Shown one piece after another: positions 36,445 through 46,232 of a stretch of 64,000 nucleotides of DNA. The notes beneath the pieces were generated by a model that was not told where the DNA came from, did not search any database, and saw only the letters and a list, made by a program, of their open reading frames with translations. The position numbers and the translations under genes are program-made. Within the stretch, counting starts at the first letter, position 1; the number at the start of each line of letters is the position of its first letter. Origin of the DNA: Paludibacteraceae bacterium (GTDB lineage: Bacteria > Bacteroidota > Bacteroidia > Bacteroidales > Paludibacteraceae); contig JAFUVS010000015.1 of NCBI GenBank assembly GCA_017471175.1, positions 1 to 64,000 on the forward strand, given 5' to 3'.

Positions 36445-38277
36445 TTAGTGAATTGAATGAAGAGCGACAACTTTAAGAATCTGCATTTCGCAACGTTGGC
36501 AGTCAAAATGCAGTTCGACTTGCGTGCCGTTGGCGAGGCGCAAGAAACGCGGTTCGTTGCGCAGAGGATTGGTCTTGCGACAATGCCCCATCTCAAAGAG
36601 AATACAATACCGGCAAGTCATCAGCGGCGCGTTCGGTTCTTGCTGGGATGAGATAATGGTATCAAGACTTGAGGATGAGGATGAGGGTGAGAGTGAGGGC
36701 GAAGAAGACGAAGAAGGAGAAGTTGAGATGTCGCTACCGAGGAAGTTTGCATCCCTAATGGGTGTGTTCATCAGTTTTTCCACCACTTGCCTTCGCCAAT
36801 CGTTCAGTACGCTCACCGGAATAAAAGAGGCTGCTTCCGGCAACGAGACATCCGAGCAAACGTAAGGTGTCCCGCCGAGTTTGGCGAGTTGCCGCTGTTG
36901 GTTGTCGCGCGCCAAAGACGGGTTGTCAGCCGTCTGATGGATGTATGCGAAGTCCTGTTCAGCCACTATGGCAGGTTGGGAAACAAACGGTCGAGCTTCA
37001 AAGCGCAGACGAAATCCTTCTGCTGTTTCGGAAAGGGCGATACGAACAGGGATATGCCGCTCGGCATGCAGGGAATCGGTAAAGGCTTTGTCAAAATTGC
37101 GCGTTAGGGGTTCGCCCGCTCGCAAACGGACAGGGCGATTCGGCAAAACTCGATTGCCCTCTACCCCATTCACCATAAAGCCGTCATTGCCAAACCCTAT
37201 CCCATCACCCGTATGCAGTTCTACATCGGGTAAGAGCCGCATAATGAGCCACTTGCCATCAGTGCGCAGGAACGTGCCGATAGGTTGACCGGTGGATTTA
37301 GGCGACTGCCACGAAGCCATTTCGGGTGTGCGTCCGTGCAGGAAATAGTCAGTTTGCGAGCGATGGAACGTGCGCTCGGGGTCAGGAGTGAATGAATAGG
37401 TATATCGACTAACAGCGGAAGATGGTTCCAAGAGCGAGTCGGCAGCCCTGTCTCGAATGATGGCATCTAATTTCTGACGATAGTACGCCACCACATTGGT
37501 AACATAATCGCTATTCTTGAGCCGCCCTTCAATCTTGAAGGTGGTGATACCGGCATCAATCAATTCATTAAGATAGGCGGAACGATCCAAGTCTTTAAGC
37601 GAGAGAAGATATTGTTGGTGAATAGGATGTCCCGATGAGTCTTGCAGTTCATTGCCATGTCGGTCAAGCAAGTCGTATGCCATACGGCACATCTGCGCAC
37701 ATTCGCCACGATTGGCAGAGCGGTTCTTCAGTTGCTCGGACATATAGCAACGCCCTGAATAGCAGACGCATAATGCACCATGAACAAAAGCTTCGAGTTC
37801 GATGGGATGATTGGGATTATCTTGTAAAGTAACCTGACGGATTGCGCGTATTTCCTCTACAGATAATTCGCGCGCGAGGACGGCACGGTGAAAGCCGAGT
37901 CGTTGGAGACGTACCACTTGCTCCGGCGTTCGATTGTCGCACTGGGTGGATGCGTGCAGACGAATAGGTGGGAGACGATGCCGAAGCAGTTGCATATCCT
38001 GAATGATAAGGGCATCCACACCCGCTTCGTAGAGTTGCCAAGCCATACGGACAGCAGGTTGCACCTCATCAGGTCGAAGCAACGTATTGAGTGTCACGAG
38101 GACTTGTACGCCATAGGGGCGTGCATATTGCACTAATCGGGTTATATCTTCGAGGCTGTTACCCGCCGCCTGTCGCGCTCCGAAAGCCGATGCACCGATA
38201 TAGACGGCATCGGCTCCTGCCTGAATAGCCGCTTGGGCTGTTTCTACATTTTTGGCAGGAGCAAGAAGTGTAAGCAT
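36445..38277 (-). CDS. U32 family peptidase-like protein
   Basis: 610 residues, no signal peptide. The U32 TIM-barrel is at the N-terminus (AGADAVYIGASAFGAR, then VQVLVTLNTLLRPDE). The diagnostic segment is EAFVHGALCVCYSGRCYMS with the family's cysteine cluster, followed by NRGECAQMCRM. Members such as YegQ/TrhP/RlhA act in tRNA or rRNA cytidine/uridine hydroxylation and use prephenate or Fe-S chemistry; this protein's target is not shown by sequence. The C-terminal 60 residues contain two CxxC-like pairs (TCRYC; DCQRCEM), standard for Bacteroidales members. A serine/proline-rich run of about 30 residues (about 512-541) precedes that tail and is unusual. On the minus strand a TACTTTTG box lies at 38299-38306, about 22 bases upstream of the start. 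Confidence 0.9.
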   Translation of the reverse strand: MLTLLAPAKNVETAQAAIQAGADAVYIGASAFGARQAAGNSLEDITRLVQYARPYGVQVLVTLNTLLRPDEVQPAVRMAWQLYEAGVDALIIQDMQLLRHRLPPIRLHASTQCDNRTPEQVVRLQRLGFHRAVLARELSVEEIRAIRQVTLQDNPNHPIELEAFVHGALCVCYSGRCYMSEQLKNRSANRGECAQMCRMAYDLLDRHGNELQDSSGHPIHQQYLLSLKDLDRSAYLNELIDAGITTFKIEGRLKNSDYVTNVVAYYRQKLDAIIRDRAADSLLEPSSAVSRYTYSFTPDPERTFHRSQTDYFLHGRTPEMASWQSPKSTGQPIGTFLRTDGKWLIMRLLPDVELHTGDGIGFGNDGFMVNGVEGNRVLPNRPVRLRAGEPLTRNFDKAFTDSLHAERHIPVRIALSETAEGFRLRFEARPFVSQPAIVAEQDFAYIHQTADNPSLARDNQQRQLAKLGGTPYVCSDVSLPEAASFIPVSVLNDWRRQVVEKLMNTPIRDANFLGSDISTSPSSSSSPSLSPSSSSSSLDTIISSQQEPNAPLMTCRYCILFEMGHCRKTNPLRNEPRFLRLANGTQVELHFDCQRCEMQILKVVALHSIH

Positions 38278-38397
38278 AAGACGATTGAATTAGAGTTGCA
38301 AAAGTACACAAAGCCCTGCAAAAAGGGAAAAGAAACCAATTTATGGGGTATAGAAAACACCTAAATTGCAAGGTTAAGATAAAAAAATAGCAAATGT

Positions 38398-38429
38398 TTT
38401 GTGCGTTTACGAAACTTTACTTACCTTTG
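38398..38429 (+). promoter_or_regulatory. Bacteroidota-type promoter of secDF
   Basis: TTTG (38398-38401) and TACCTTTG (38422-38429), 20-base spacer, exact consensus. It leaves a leader of about 75 bases before the ATG at 38508. Confidence 0.78.
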
Positions 38430-38507
38430 CCCGCTTTTTTGATACTTTTCTGACCGATACGGTCGGATAAGACACACTGAAAAAACATATAAACACAATA
38501 AAAAATT

Positions 38508-41500
38508 ATGCAAAACAAAGGATTAGTTAAGACTTTGGCAATCCTGCTGGCGCTGATATGCGTCTTCTATTTGTCGTTCAGCTTTGTAGTGGCTCATTAC
38601 GACAAGCAGGCAAAAGAGTACGCCGCAGGCGATGCCGCCAAAGAGTATTTTTATGTAGATTCGATTGCTACAAAGAAAGTGTGGTTTGGTTACACGCTCA
38701 AGGAGTGCCGTGAGAAACAACTCAATTTGGGTTTGGACTTGAAAGGCGGTATGAACGTGATTATGGAGGTGTCCGTACCGGATATACTTCAGGCATTGAG
38801 CGGCTACAACACATCGGAGACGTTCACCCGCGCTATGGAGATGGCGAAACAGAAGCAACGCTCGAGCGATGCGGATTTTGTGTCGCTGTTTTTTGAGTCG
38901 TTCTATGAGGTGGATCCGAATGCCCAGTTAGCCAGCGTCTTCTCAACGTTCGAGTTGAAAGACAAAGTAACGACTACCACCCCCAACAACGAAGTAGAGC
39001 GCGTGCTGCGCGAGGAAGTAAACGGCGCGATTGACAACTCATTCAACGTGCTGCGCACCCGTATTGACCGTTTTGGTGTGGTTCAACCCAATATCCAACG
39101 CTTGTCGCAAGCAGGTCGCATACTGATTGAGCTTCCGGGTATCAAGGAGCCGGAGCGCGTGCGCAAACTGCTCCAAGGTAGTGCTAACCTCGAGTTCTGG
39201 GAGACGTATGACCTGAGCGAGATCCTTCCTCAATTGGCACAGATTAACAACGAATATGCCAAGATTAACGAAGCCACCGAAAGTGCAACCGAAACAGAGG
39301 AAGCGCAAGAAGTAGCAGAGGATCAACCCCAAGTAGCACAAGCTACTACCGACAGTTCGGACGTAGAAGACCTCCTTGACGAAATCGCAACCGACAGTGC
39401 CGCTCAAGCGGAGGTTGATCAAGAGCAGGCCGTTGAGAACTACAAGAAGCAGAATCCCTTGTTCTTCATTCTGAATCCGAGTATCAGCCAGTCGGGTCAA
39501 GCGTATCGCGGTCCGGTGGTAGGTACGGTACATTATACGGATACCGCGCGCGTGAACGCGATGCTTTCTTCCACGATCGCCAAGCAGGTTCTGCCGCGCG
39601 ACTTGCGTCTGAAATGGACGGTTAAGGCTATTGATGAGGCGAACACGCTGTATCAACTTATCGCTTTGAAGGCTCAACGTGACGGTCGCGCTTCACTTGA
39701 AGGCGACGTGATAACCGATGCTCGTGCCGACTTCGGACAACTGACCGCTTACGCTAATGTAAGTATGTCGATGAACGCCGAAGGCGCAAAGGCTTGGCAA
39801 CGTATCACGAAAGACAATATCGGCAAGTCGGTAGCCATCGTATTGGACGGCTATGTATATAGTTTCCCGACCGTACAGAACGAGATAGCCGGCGGCAACA
39901 GCCAGATTACGGGTAACTTCACCGTGGACGAGGCAAAAGACTTGGCAAACACGTTGAAGTCGGGTAAGATGCCCGCTCCGGCACATATCATCCAAGAGGA
40001 CGTAGTAGGTCCGTCATTAGGTCAGGAGGCTATCAGTGCAGGTATGTGGTCGTTCGTATTGGGCTTCGTGCTGATTCTGCTGTATATGATTTTCTACTAC
40101 GGCTTGGTACCGGGTCTGATTGCCGATGCTGCTTTGCTGTGCAATATCTTCCTGCTGATTGGCGTGTTGATTTCGTTCTCGGCAGTACTGACGTTGCCGG
40201 GTATCGCCGGTATCGTGCTGACGATGGGTATGGCAGTGGATGCTAACGTGCTGATTTATGAGCGTATCCGCGAAGAGATGCGCAACGGCAAGCAACTGCG
40301 CAAAGCCATTGAAGACGGCTTCAAAGGTGCCATCTCGGCTATCGTGGATGCCAACGTAACCTCGTTCCTGACGGGTGCTATCTTGGCTATCTTCGGTACA
40401 GGTCCTATCAAGGGTTTCGCCGTAACGTATATGATTGGTATCATCACCTCGTTCTTGACGGCTGTGTTCCTGACCCGTCTGTGGTTGGAGGCGTATGCAA
40501 GCCGCGAGAACGCCAAGGAATTGACCTTCACCACCAACTTGATGAAGAACTTCCTGCAGAACGTGCAAGCCAAGTTCGTGGAAAACCGCAAATGGTTCTA
40601 CATCTGCTCGGGTATTGTGCTGATTATTTCGATTCTCGGTTTGGAGCCTCATATCTTCGGCAAACTGAACTTGGGTATTGACTTCTCCGGCGGTCGCAAC
40701 TACGTGATTCGTTTTGCGCAGCCCGTGAATACGCAGGATGTGGAAAAGACGCTGACTGACGCGTTTATGGCACAAAATCCGGAAGGCGAGAACCTGTCAA
40801 TGCGCGTTATCACCATCGGCGATGCCAATCAGATTCGCGTATCGACCAACTTCAAGATTAACGAGAACAGCGAGACCTTGGACGACGAGATAGAGACGTT
40901 GCTTTACGAGGGCTGCAAACCTTACTTGGACGAGAGCATCACCGCTGACCAATTCAAGTCAACGGAAATCAATCCGAATATCGGTATTATGCAGTCGCAG
41001 AAAGTAGGTCCTGCTATTGCGGACGACATCACTTCGGCAGCCATCATCGCCATCATCTGCGCGCTGATTGGTATCTTCCTGTACATCTTGCTTCGTTTCC
41101 GCAACTTCGCATATTCGACGGGTGCCGTGGCAGCCTTGGCACACGATGCTACCATCGTATTGGGTGCATACGCTATCTTGTGGAAAGTGATGCCTTTCTC
41201 TATGGAGATTGACCAAGCGTTCATAGCCGCCATACTGACCGTTATCGGTTACTCCATTAACGACACGGTGGTTATCTTCGACCGTATTCGTGAGTACCAT
41301 AGTCTGTATCCGAAACGTGAGCGCAGCCTGAACATCAACGCCGCCATCAACGCTACGTTGAGCCGTACGTTCTCGACCTCTATGTCCACGTTGGTTGTAC
41401 TGTTGGCTATCTTCTTCTTCGGCGGCGAGAGCATTCGCGGCTTCGTATTTGCCCTGCTCATCGGCGTATTAGTAGGTACGTACTCGTCTATGTGCATCGC

Positions 41501-41570
41501 TCCGCAGATTGCTTACGACATTCAGCAGGCACAAGACAAACGCAAAGCCAAGAAAGAGTTGAATAAGTAA
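38508..41570 (+). CDS. secDF: protein translocase subunit SecDF (fused SecD and SecF)
   Basis: 1020 residues in one chain, the usual fused arrangement of Bacteroidota. It uses the proton gradient to pull proteins out of the Sec channel. The SecD part has the first membrane segment (residues 9-30), the LGLDLKGGMNV motif, and a P1 periplasmic domain with a long acidic Q/E/T-rich insertion at about 250-305. Then come the six-segment block with GMAVDANVLIYERIREE and ITSFLTAVFLTRLW. The SecF part opens with LNLGIDFSGGRNYVIRF and ends with GYSINDTVVIFDRIRE. Both D-x-N/D-V motifs central for proton conduction are present. It has its own promoter upstream and a strong terminator downstream. Confidence 0.97.
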   Translation: MQNKGLVKTLAILLALICVFYLSFSFVVAHYDKQAKEYAAGDAAKEYFYVDSIATKKVWFGYTLKECREKQLNLGLDLKGGMNVIMEVSVPDILQALSGYNTSETFTRAMEMAKQKQRSSDADFVSLFFESFYEVDPNAQLASVFSTFELKDKVTTTTPNNEVERVLREEVNGAIDNSFNVLRTRIDRFGVVQPNIQRLSQAGRILIELPGIKEPERVRKLLQGSANLEFWETYDLSEILPQLAQINNEYAKINEATESATETEEAQEVAEDQPQVAQATTDSSDVEDLLDEIATDSAAQAEVDQEQAVENYKKQNPLFFILNPSISQSGQAYRGPVVGTVHYTDTARVNAMLSSTIAKQVLPRDLRLKWTVKAIDEANTLYQLIALKAQRDGRASLEGDVITDARADFGQLTAYANVSMSMNAEGAKAWQRITKDNIGKSVAIVLDGYVYSFPTVQNEIAGGNSQITGNFTVDEAKDLANTLKSGKMPAPAHIIQEDVVGPSLGQEAISAGMWSFVLGFVLILLYMIFYYGLVPGLIADAALLCNIFLLIGVLISFSAVLTLPGIAGIVLTMGMAVDANVLIYERIREEMRNGKQLRKAIEDGFKGAISAIVDANVTSFLTGAILAIFGTGPIKGFAVTYMIGIITSFLTAVFLTRLWLEAYASRENAKELTFTTNLMKNFLQNVQAKFVENRKWFYICSGIVLIISILGLEPHIFGKLNLGIDFSGGRNYVIRFAQPVNTQDVEKTLTDAFMAQNPEGENLSMRVITIGDANQIRVSTNFKINENSETLDDEIETLLYEGCKPYLDESITADQFKSTEINPNIGIMQSQKVGPAIADDITSAAIIAIICALIGIFLYILLRFRNFAYSTGAVAALAHDATIVLGAYAILWKVMPFSMEIDQAFIAAILTVIGYSINDTVVIFDRIREYHSLYPKRERSLNINAAINATLSRTFSTSMSTLVVLLAIFFFGGESIRGFVFALLIGVLVGTYSSMCIAPQIAYDIQQAQDKRKAKKELNK

Positions 41571-41608
41571 GATTGAATTTCTCACTCTTTACATAGAACA
41601 TCAAGCGT

Positions 41609-41650
41609 CTTCCCTCTTCTCCTTCACGGGGGAGAGGGAAAGCGTTTTTT
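41609..41650 (+). terminator. intrinsic terminator after secDF
   Basis: TTCCCTCTTCTCC (41610-41622) pairs with GGGGGAGAGGGAA (41628-41640), loop TTCAC, followed by AGCG and a run of six T. This separates secDF from clpP. Confidence 0.82.
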
Positions 41651-41699
41651 AGTTAAGAGTTACTAATTAATAGTTAATATTTCGTTATTACGTAAAACT

Positions 41700-42371
41700 A
41701 TGACAAATGATTTTTTGAAATTCGCAAAGAGCCAAGGGCTCAATACGATGCACGTTGAGAAAGTGATGCAGGATTCGGCATCCTACTCATATATATCTCC
41801 CTCTATTTTGGAAGAAAGGCAGTTGAACGTAACGCAGATGGACGTATTTTCGCGCCTGATGATGGATCGCATCATCTTTCTCGGCACGGAGGTGAACGAC
41901 TACACCGCCAATGTCATTCAAGCGCAATTACTCTACTTGGATTCCGCTGACTCATCGCGCGACATCAGCATCTACCTGAACACGCCGGGCGGTTCAGTGT
42001 ATGCCGGATTGGGCATATACGACACGATGCAGTTTGTTCGCAGCCGCGTAGGTACGATATGCACGGGAATGGCTGCCTCGATGGGTGCCATCCTTTTGGT
42101 AGCGGGCGAAAAAGAGATGCGCGCTGCCCTACCCCATAGCCGTGTGATGATTCACCAGCCGATGGGAGGCATCCAAGGACAGGCTTCCGACATCGAAATA
42201 ACCGCCAAAGAGATACTCAAACTCAAAGACGAACTCTATCAGATTATAGCCGACCATAGCGGTCAGACAATGGACAAGATCCGCCACGATGCCGACCGCG
42301 ACTACTGGATGACCGCCGAAGAGGCATTGGCTTACGGTATGATTGACAAAGTTTATACCAAAAAGAGTTAA
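41700..42371 (+). CDS. clpP: ATP-dependent Clp protease proteolytic subunit
   Basis: 223 residues, normal for Bacteroidota ClpP with a short propeptide. It forms the tetradecameric serine-protease chamber that works with ClpX. Catalytic residues are visible: Ser127 in GMAASMG, His152 in MIHQPMGG, Asp201 in ADRDYW. The [11 protein letters not shown] oxyanion-loop segment is intact. The ATG at 41700 was chosen because it gives the usual N-terminus. clpX follows after 84 bases. Confidence 0.97.
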   Translation: MTNDFLKFAKSQGLNTMHVEKVMQDSASYSYISPSILEERQLNVTQMDVFSRLMMDRIIFLGTEVNDYTANVIQAQLLYLDSADSSRDISIYLNTPGGSVYAGLGIYDTMQFVRSRVGTICTGMAASMGAILLVAGEKEMRAALPHSRVMIHQPMGGIQGQASDIEITAKEILKLKDELYQIIADHSGQTMDKIRHDADRDYWMTAEEALAYGMIDKVYTKKS

Positions 42372-42378
42372 TCTCACA

Positions 42379-42417
42379 ATAAATCGATCTATTCAACCGA
42401 TTTATCGTTAATTTTTC
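42379..42417 (+). terminator. possible attenuating hairpin between clpP and clpX
   Basis: ATAAATCG (42379-42386) pairs with CGATTTAT (42398-42405), loop 11, followed by CGTTAATTTTTC. It may reduce readthrough into clpX. A second small stem (CCGA/TCGG) lies near 42424-42440. Confidence 0.45.
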
Positions 42418-42455
42418 ATATCCCGATTATTTTATTCGGTCATATATAACCAATT

Positions 42456-43727
42456 ATGGGTAAACGAAAAGAAAGTTGCTCGTTCTGCGGGCGCAATGAT
42501 GTGCCTTTGTTTGAGGGAATGGACGGCGCGTATATCTGTCCCGACTGCATTGAGCGCGGGCATCAGATAGTCATCGAAGAGACCGCCAAGAGTCAGAACG
42601 CAGCGCGCAAAGCAGCAAGCAACGAGTTTAGTCTGAATAACCTGCCTAAACCGCAGCAGATAAAAGATTTTCTTGACCAATATGTCATTGGTCAAGACGA
42701 GGCGAAACGGTACTTGAGCGTAGCGGTCTATAACCACTACAAGCGTTTGGCATTGGCTCAGGGCGTTAATCTGCCCGCCGAGGCACAGGCGTACAAGGAC
42801 GTGGAGATAGAGAAGTCGAACATCATAATGGTAGGTCCGACAGGTACGGGTAAGACACTGATTGCGCGCACAATAGCCAAGATGCTGACCGTACCGTTCA
42901 CCATCGTAGATGCTACCGTTATCACCGAAGCGGGCTACGTAGGCGAAGATGTGGAGAGTATCTTGACGCGCCTATATCAGGAAGCCGACTGCGACCTTCA
43001 GAAGACAGAGCGCGGCATCGTCTTCATCGATGAGATAGACAAGATAGCGCGAAAGTCGGACAACCCGAGTATCACCCGCGATGTGTCGGGCGAAGGAGTT
43101 CAGCAGGCGTTGCTCAAACTATTGGAAGGGTCCGTAGTGAACGTACCACCCAAGGGCGGACGCAAACACCCCGAGCAGGAGTTTGTGCATATCAACACGC
43201 AGAACATTCTCTTTATCTGCGGCGGTGCGTTCGATGGCATTGAGCGGAAGATAGCGCAGCGACTGAATACGCAAGTGGTCGGATTTGAGTCGTCTCTCAA
43301 GACGCAAACCATTGACAAGGACAATCTGCTTCAATACATTGCGCCGCAAGACTTGAAGGCATTCGGGCTGATACCCGAAATTATCGGTCGTTTACCAATC
43401 CTGACCTATCTTCGTCCATTAGACCGCACCTCGCTTCGCGCCATACTGACCGAGCCGAAGAACGCCATCACGCGGCAGTACCAGAAACTGTTGGCAATGG
43501 ACGGCGTACAACTCACCTTCGAGCCGGAGGCGTTGGACTATATCGTGGACAAAGCCATCGAGTACAAACTCGGTGCGCGTGGTCTGAGAAGCCTGACGGA
43601 AACGGTGATGATGGACTTGATGTACGAGATTCCGAACAAGCCGATACAGACATTTACAGTAACGAAGGCTCTTGCCGAGGAGAAAATCAGTCGTGCAGAT
43701 ACATCACGACTTCGGAACGCCATCTAA
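42456..43727 (+). CDS. clpX: ATP-dependent Clp protease ATP-binding subunit ClpX
   Basis: 423 residues. The N-terminal zinc-binding domain has CSFC ... CPDC (residues 8-32). The AAA+ module shows Walker A GPTGTGKT, the pore loop GYVGEDV, Walker [11 protein letters not shown], a sensor region ([10 protein letters not shown]) and sensor 2 GARGLRS. It unfolds tagged substrates and feeds them to ClpP, encoded just upstream. The usual trigger-factor gene is not present here; secDF lies before clpP instead. Confidence 0.97.
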   Translation: MGKRKESCSFCGRNDVPLFEGMDGAYICPDCIERGHQIVIEETAKSQNAARKAASNEFSLNNLPKPQQIKDFLDQYVIGQDEAKRYLSVAVYNHYKRLALAQGVNLPAEAQAYKDVEIEKSNIIMVGPTGTGKTLIARTIAKMLTVPFTIVDATVITEAGYVGEDVESILTRLYQEADCDLQKTERGIVFIDEIDKIARKSDNPSITRDVSGEGVQQALLKLLEGSVVNVPPKGGRKHPEQEFVHINTQNILFICGGAFDGIERKIAQRLNTQVVGFESSLKTQTIDKDNLLQYIAPQDLKAFGLIPEIIGRLPILTYLRPLDRTSLRAILTEPKNAITRQYQKLLAMDGVQLTFEPEALDYIVDKAIEYKLGARGLRSLTETVMMDLMYEIPNKPIQTFTVTKALAEEKISRADTSRLRNAI

Positions 43728-43784
43728 CGGGTGACGTTCTTTTTTTGCATTTCGTATTCGGCAGTAGCAAAAACGGCAGGGACT

Positions 43785-46199
43785 ATGCGTCATATCATCT
43801 TCCTATTGACACTGTTGTGTTCGGCATGGTTGGCATCAGCCAAGCCGGTGACAGTGAGCGGATACGTGGTAGATGCACAGTCGGGTGAGCGTCTGATTGG
43901 TGCGGCGGTGATGGATACGATTTCGCGTCAGGGGACAGTAACCAACTCGGGCGGCTATTTCTCTCTTCCCCTGACGGGCAGCGAGGCAGCTATCATGGCT
44001 TCCTACGTAGGATATGCTCCGAGCGGGATACAGTCCGTCCGATTGAACCGAGACACACTGCTTCGGATCGTACTGAAAGAGAACACGCAACTGCAAGAAC
44101 TGACAGTGGTAGCCGAGCAGCCCCTATCGGGCGCGGAGTCGGTGCAGATGTCGGTGGTGGAAGTGCCGGTACAGCAGATTAAGGGCATACCGGCTTTGGC
44201 GGGCGAGATTGACGTGATGAAAGCCATCCAGTTGCTGCCGGGCGTGCAGTCGGGTACGGAGGGCAGCGCAGGTCTGTACGTGCGCGGCGGCGGGTCGGAC
44301 GAGAACCTGATCATATTGGACGATGTGCCGCTCTATAACGTCAACCACATGCTCGGTTTCTTCTCTGTTTTCAATGCGGAAGCCATCAAGAACGTGACGC
44401 TGTACAAGGGTAGTTTTCCTGCCCGCTACGGTTCGCGCCTGTCGTCTGTGGTGGATGTAAGGCAACGGGACGGCAATCAGATGGGCTGGCACGGTTCGGC
44501 TATGATAGGTCTGATCTCCGCAAAAGTGAACATAGAAGGTCCTATCCCGTGGAACAAAGAGCAAGTGGATATGATACGGCGCAAAGAACTCATTACGCGC
44601 CACGCCACTACGTTCAGTGTGTCGGCACGGCGGACGTATTACGACTTGTTTATGGCTCCTATTACGGCTGCTGTTATCCGCAATCAGACCGACGGACAGA
44701 ACGCTACGGCAGGCTATTTCTTCTATGACGTGAATGCCAAACTGACCCATCGGTTTGATGAGAACGACAAACTGTCCGCCTCTTTCTATATGGGCGATGA
44801 CGAGATTTATGTGCGTTACAAGGCGAAGTCCACGCCCGAAGATCCGTCCAAAGCGCAGATGCGTCTTAATTGGGACTGGGGCAACCTACTCGCCGCCCTC
44901 AACTGGGAACACCGATTCTCTTCGCAAATCTTTTCAACCACTCAACTTTCTTACACCCGCTATCGCTATGATTTGAGGCAATCGCTCAACTACGAGCAGA
45001 CCAATCCGAATAATGCCGCCGCATTAGGTGAGAAGATGGACTACAAGTCGTATGTGAACGACCTGATGCTGCAAACGCAGTTCTCATACGTTCCCTCTAC
45101 GCAGCACGACTTGCACTGGGGCGGCAACTATATCTTCCACCGTTTTCGTCCGCAGGTAACATCGTTCAATCTGTCTTTTAGCGGCTCACAAGCCCTTGCT
45201 GTGGACACCTTACTGACAGACGGCGAAGTGGCGGCTCATGAGGCATCGCTATTCGTGGAGGATACCTATACGCCGCTGTCTTGGTTGCGTCTCAACCTCG
45301 GTTTGCGGGGCAGTCTGTACGCCATCCAAGGGAAAGTCTATCCTTCGCTTGAACCGCGTATCGGCATACGGGCTTTGGCTTTCAAAGGCTTCGCTATCAA
45401 GGCGGGCTATTCGTATATGTCGCAGTACGTACACATGCTCTCCAACTCGTCCGTGTCGCTGCCCACCGACCTATGGGTACCCGTCACGCGGCGCATCCTA
45501 CCGATGCGCAGTATGCAAGTGGCGGCGGGACTGAACTACGATGTACTGGGACACGTCGAGCTATCGGTGGAAGGATACTACAAGCGAATGATTAACCTCA
45601 TCGAGTACCGCGACGGGGCATCCTTTATAGGCACCACACAAGGCTGGGAAGAGAAAGTCTGTATGGGCGACGGCTGGAGTTACGGTGTGGAGTTTCTCGC
45701 GCAGCGCAAAACGGGCAAACTGACAGGCTGGATCGGCTATACGTGGTCGCGCTCAATGCGGCAGTTCAACCGCGAGGGACAGACCATCAATTTCGGCAAA
45801 CCGTTCCACGCCAAGTACGACAGAGAACACGATGTGAGTATCACGCTCCAATATGCCGCGACCAAGTACTTGGACTTGAGCGCCACCTTTGTCTATGGCA
45901 CCGGCACACGCGCCACACTCGGTACACAGACCTACTACGACCCGCTGTCCGACAAAACAATAACTTATATCCCCGAACGCAACAACTACCGTATGCCCGA
46001 CTACCACAGACTTGATATAGGAGCCACCATCCACTACCCTATCAAACGGCATCCCGAATGGCAATCCATTTGGAATGTGAGCATCTACAACGTCTATAAC
46101 AATATGAACCCCTTCCTACTCTACCAAGACGAGGGCAGTATGTACAAGGTGTCTATTTTCCCCTTGCTGCCCTCTGTCAGTTACACGTTTAAGTTCTGA
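43785..46199 (+). CDS. TonB-dependent receptor with carboxypeptidase-like regulatory domain
   Basis: 804 residues from ATG 43785, chosen because the signal peptide (ends WLASA) begins there; 18 extra codons upstream at 43731 read as non-coding. The N-terminal CarboxypepD_reg-like domain is at about 20-110 (VTVSGYVVDAQSGERLIGAAV). The plug domain follows (about 125-240; ELTVVAEQPLSG, DVMKAIQLLPGVQSG, LYVRGGGSDENLIILDDVPLYN). The rest forms the 22-strand outer-membrane barrel, ending in an aromatic strand (SVSYTFKF). It imports a ligand using TonB energy; the substrate is unknown. The next gene encodes a DUF4249 lipoprotein, a known partner class of this receptor subtype. It follows clpX by 57 bases. 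Confidence 0.93.
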   Translation: MRHIIFLLTLLCSAWLASAKPVTVSGYVVDAQSGERLIGAAVMDTISRQGTVTNSGGYFSLPLTGSEAAIMASYVGYAPSGIQSVRLNRDTLLRIVLKENTQLQELTVVAEQPLSGAESVQMSVVEVPVQQIKGIPALAGEIDVMKAIQLLPGVQSGTEGSAGLYVRGGGSDENLIILDDVPLYNVNHMLGFFSVFNAEAIKNVTLYKGSFPARYGSRLSSVVDVRQRDGNQMGWHGSAMIGLISAKVNIEGPIPWNKEQVDMIRRKELITRHATTFSVSARRTYYDLFMAPITAAVIRNQTDGQNATAGYFFYDVNAKLTHRFDENDKLSASFYMGDDEIYVRYKAKSTPEDPSKAQMRLNWDWGNLLAALNWEHRFSSQIFSTTQLSYTRYRYDLRQSLNYEQTNPNNAAALGEKMDYKSYVNDLMLQTQFSYVPSTQHDLHWGGNYIFHRFRPQVTSFNLSFSGSQALAVDTLLTDGEVAAHEASLFVEDTYTPLSWLRLNLGLRGSLYAIQGKVYPSLEPRIGIRALAFKGFAIKAGYSYMSQYVHMLSNSSVSLPTDLWVPVTRRILPMRSMQVAAGLNYDVLGHVELSVEGYYKRMINLIEYRDGASFIGTTQGWEEKVCMGDGWSYGVEFLAQRKTGKLTGWIGYTWSRSMRQFNREGQTINFGKPFHAKYDREHDVSITLQYAATKYLDLSATFVYGTGTRATLGTQTYYDPLSDKTITYIPERNNYRMPDYHRLDIGATIHYPIKRHPEWQSIWNVSIYNVYNNMNPFLLYQDEGSMYKVSIFPLLPSVSYTFKF

Positions 46200-46232
46200 T
46201 TCGTTACACCTATTGTCCTAACCGCATTCCCT

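Noticed and set aside
43731..43784. Earlier start for the TonB-dependent receptor
   Set aside because: The added residues precede a clean signal peptide that begins at 43785.
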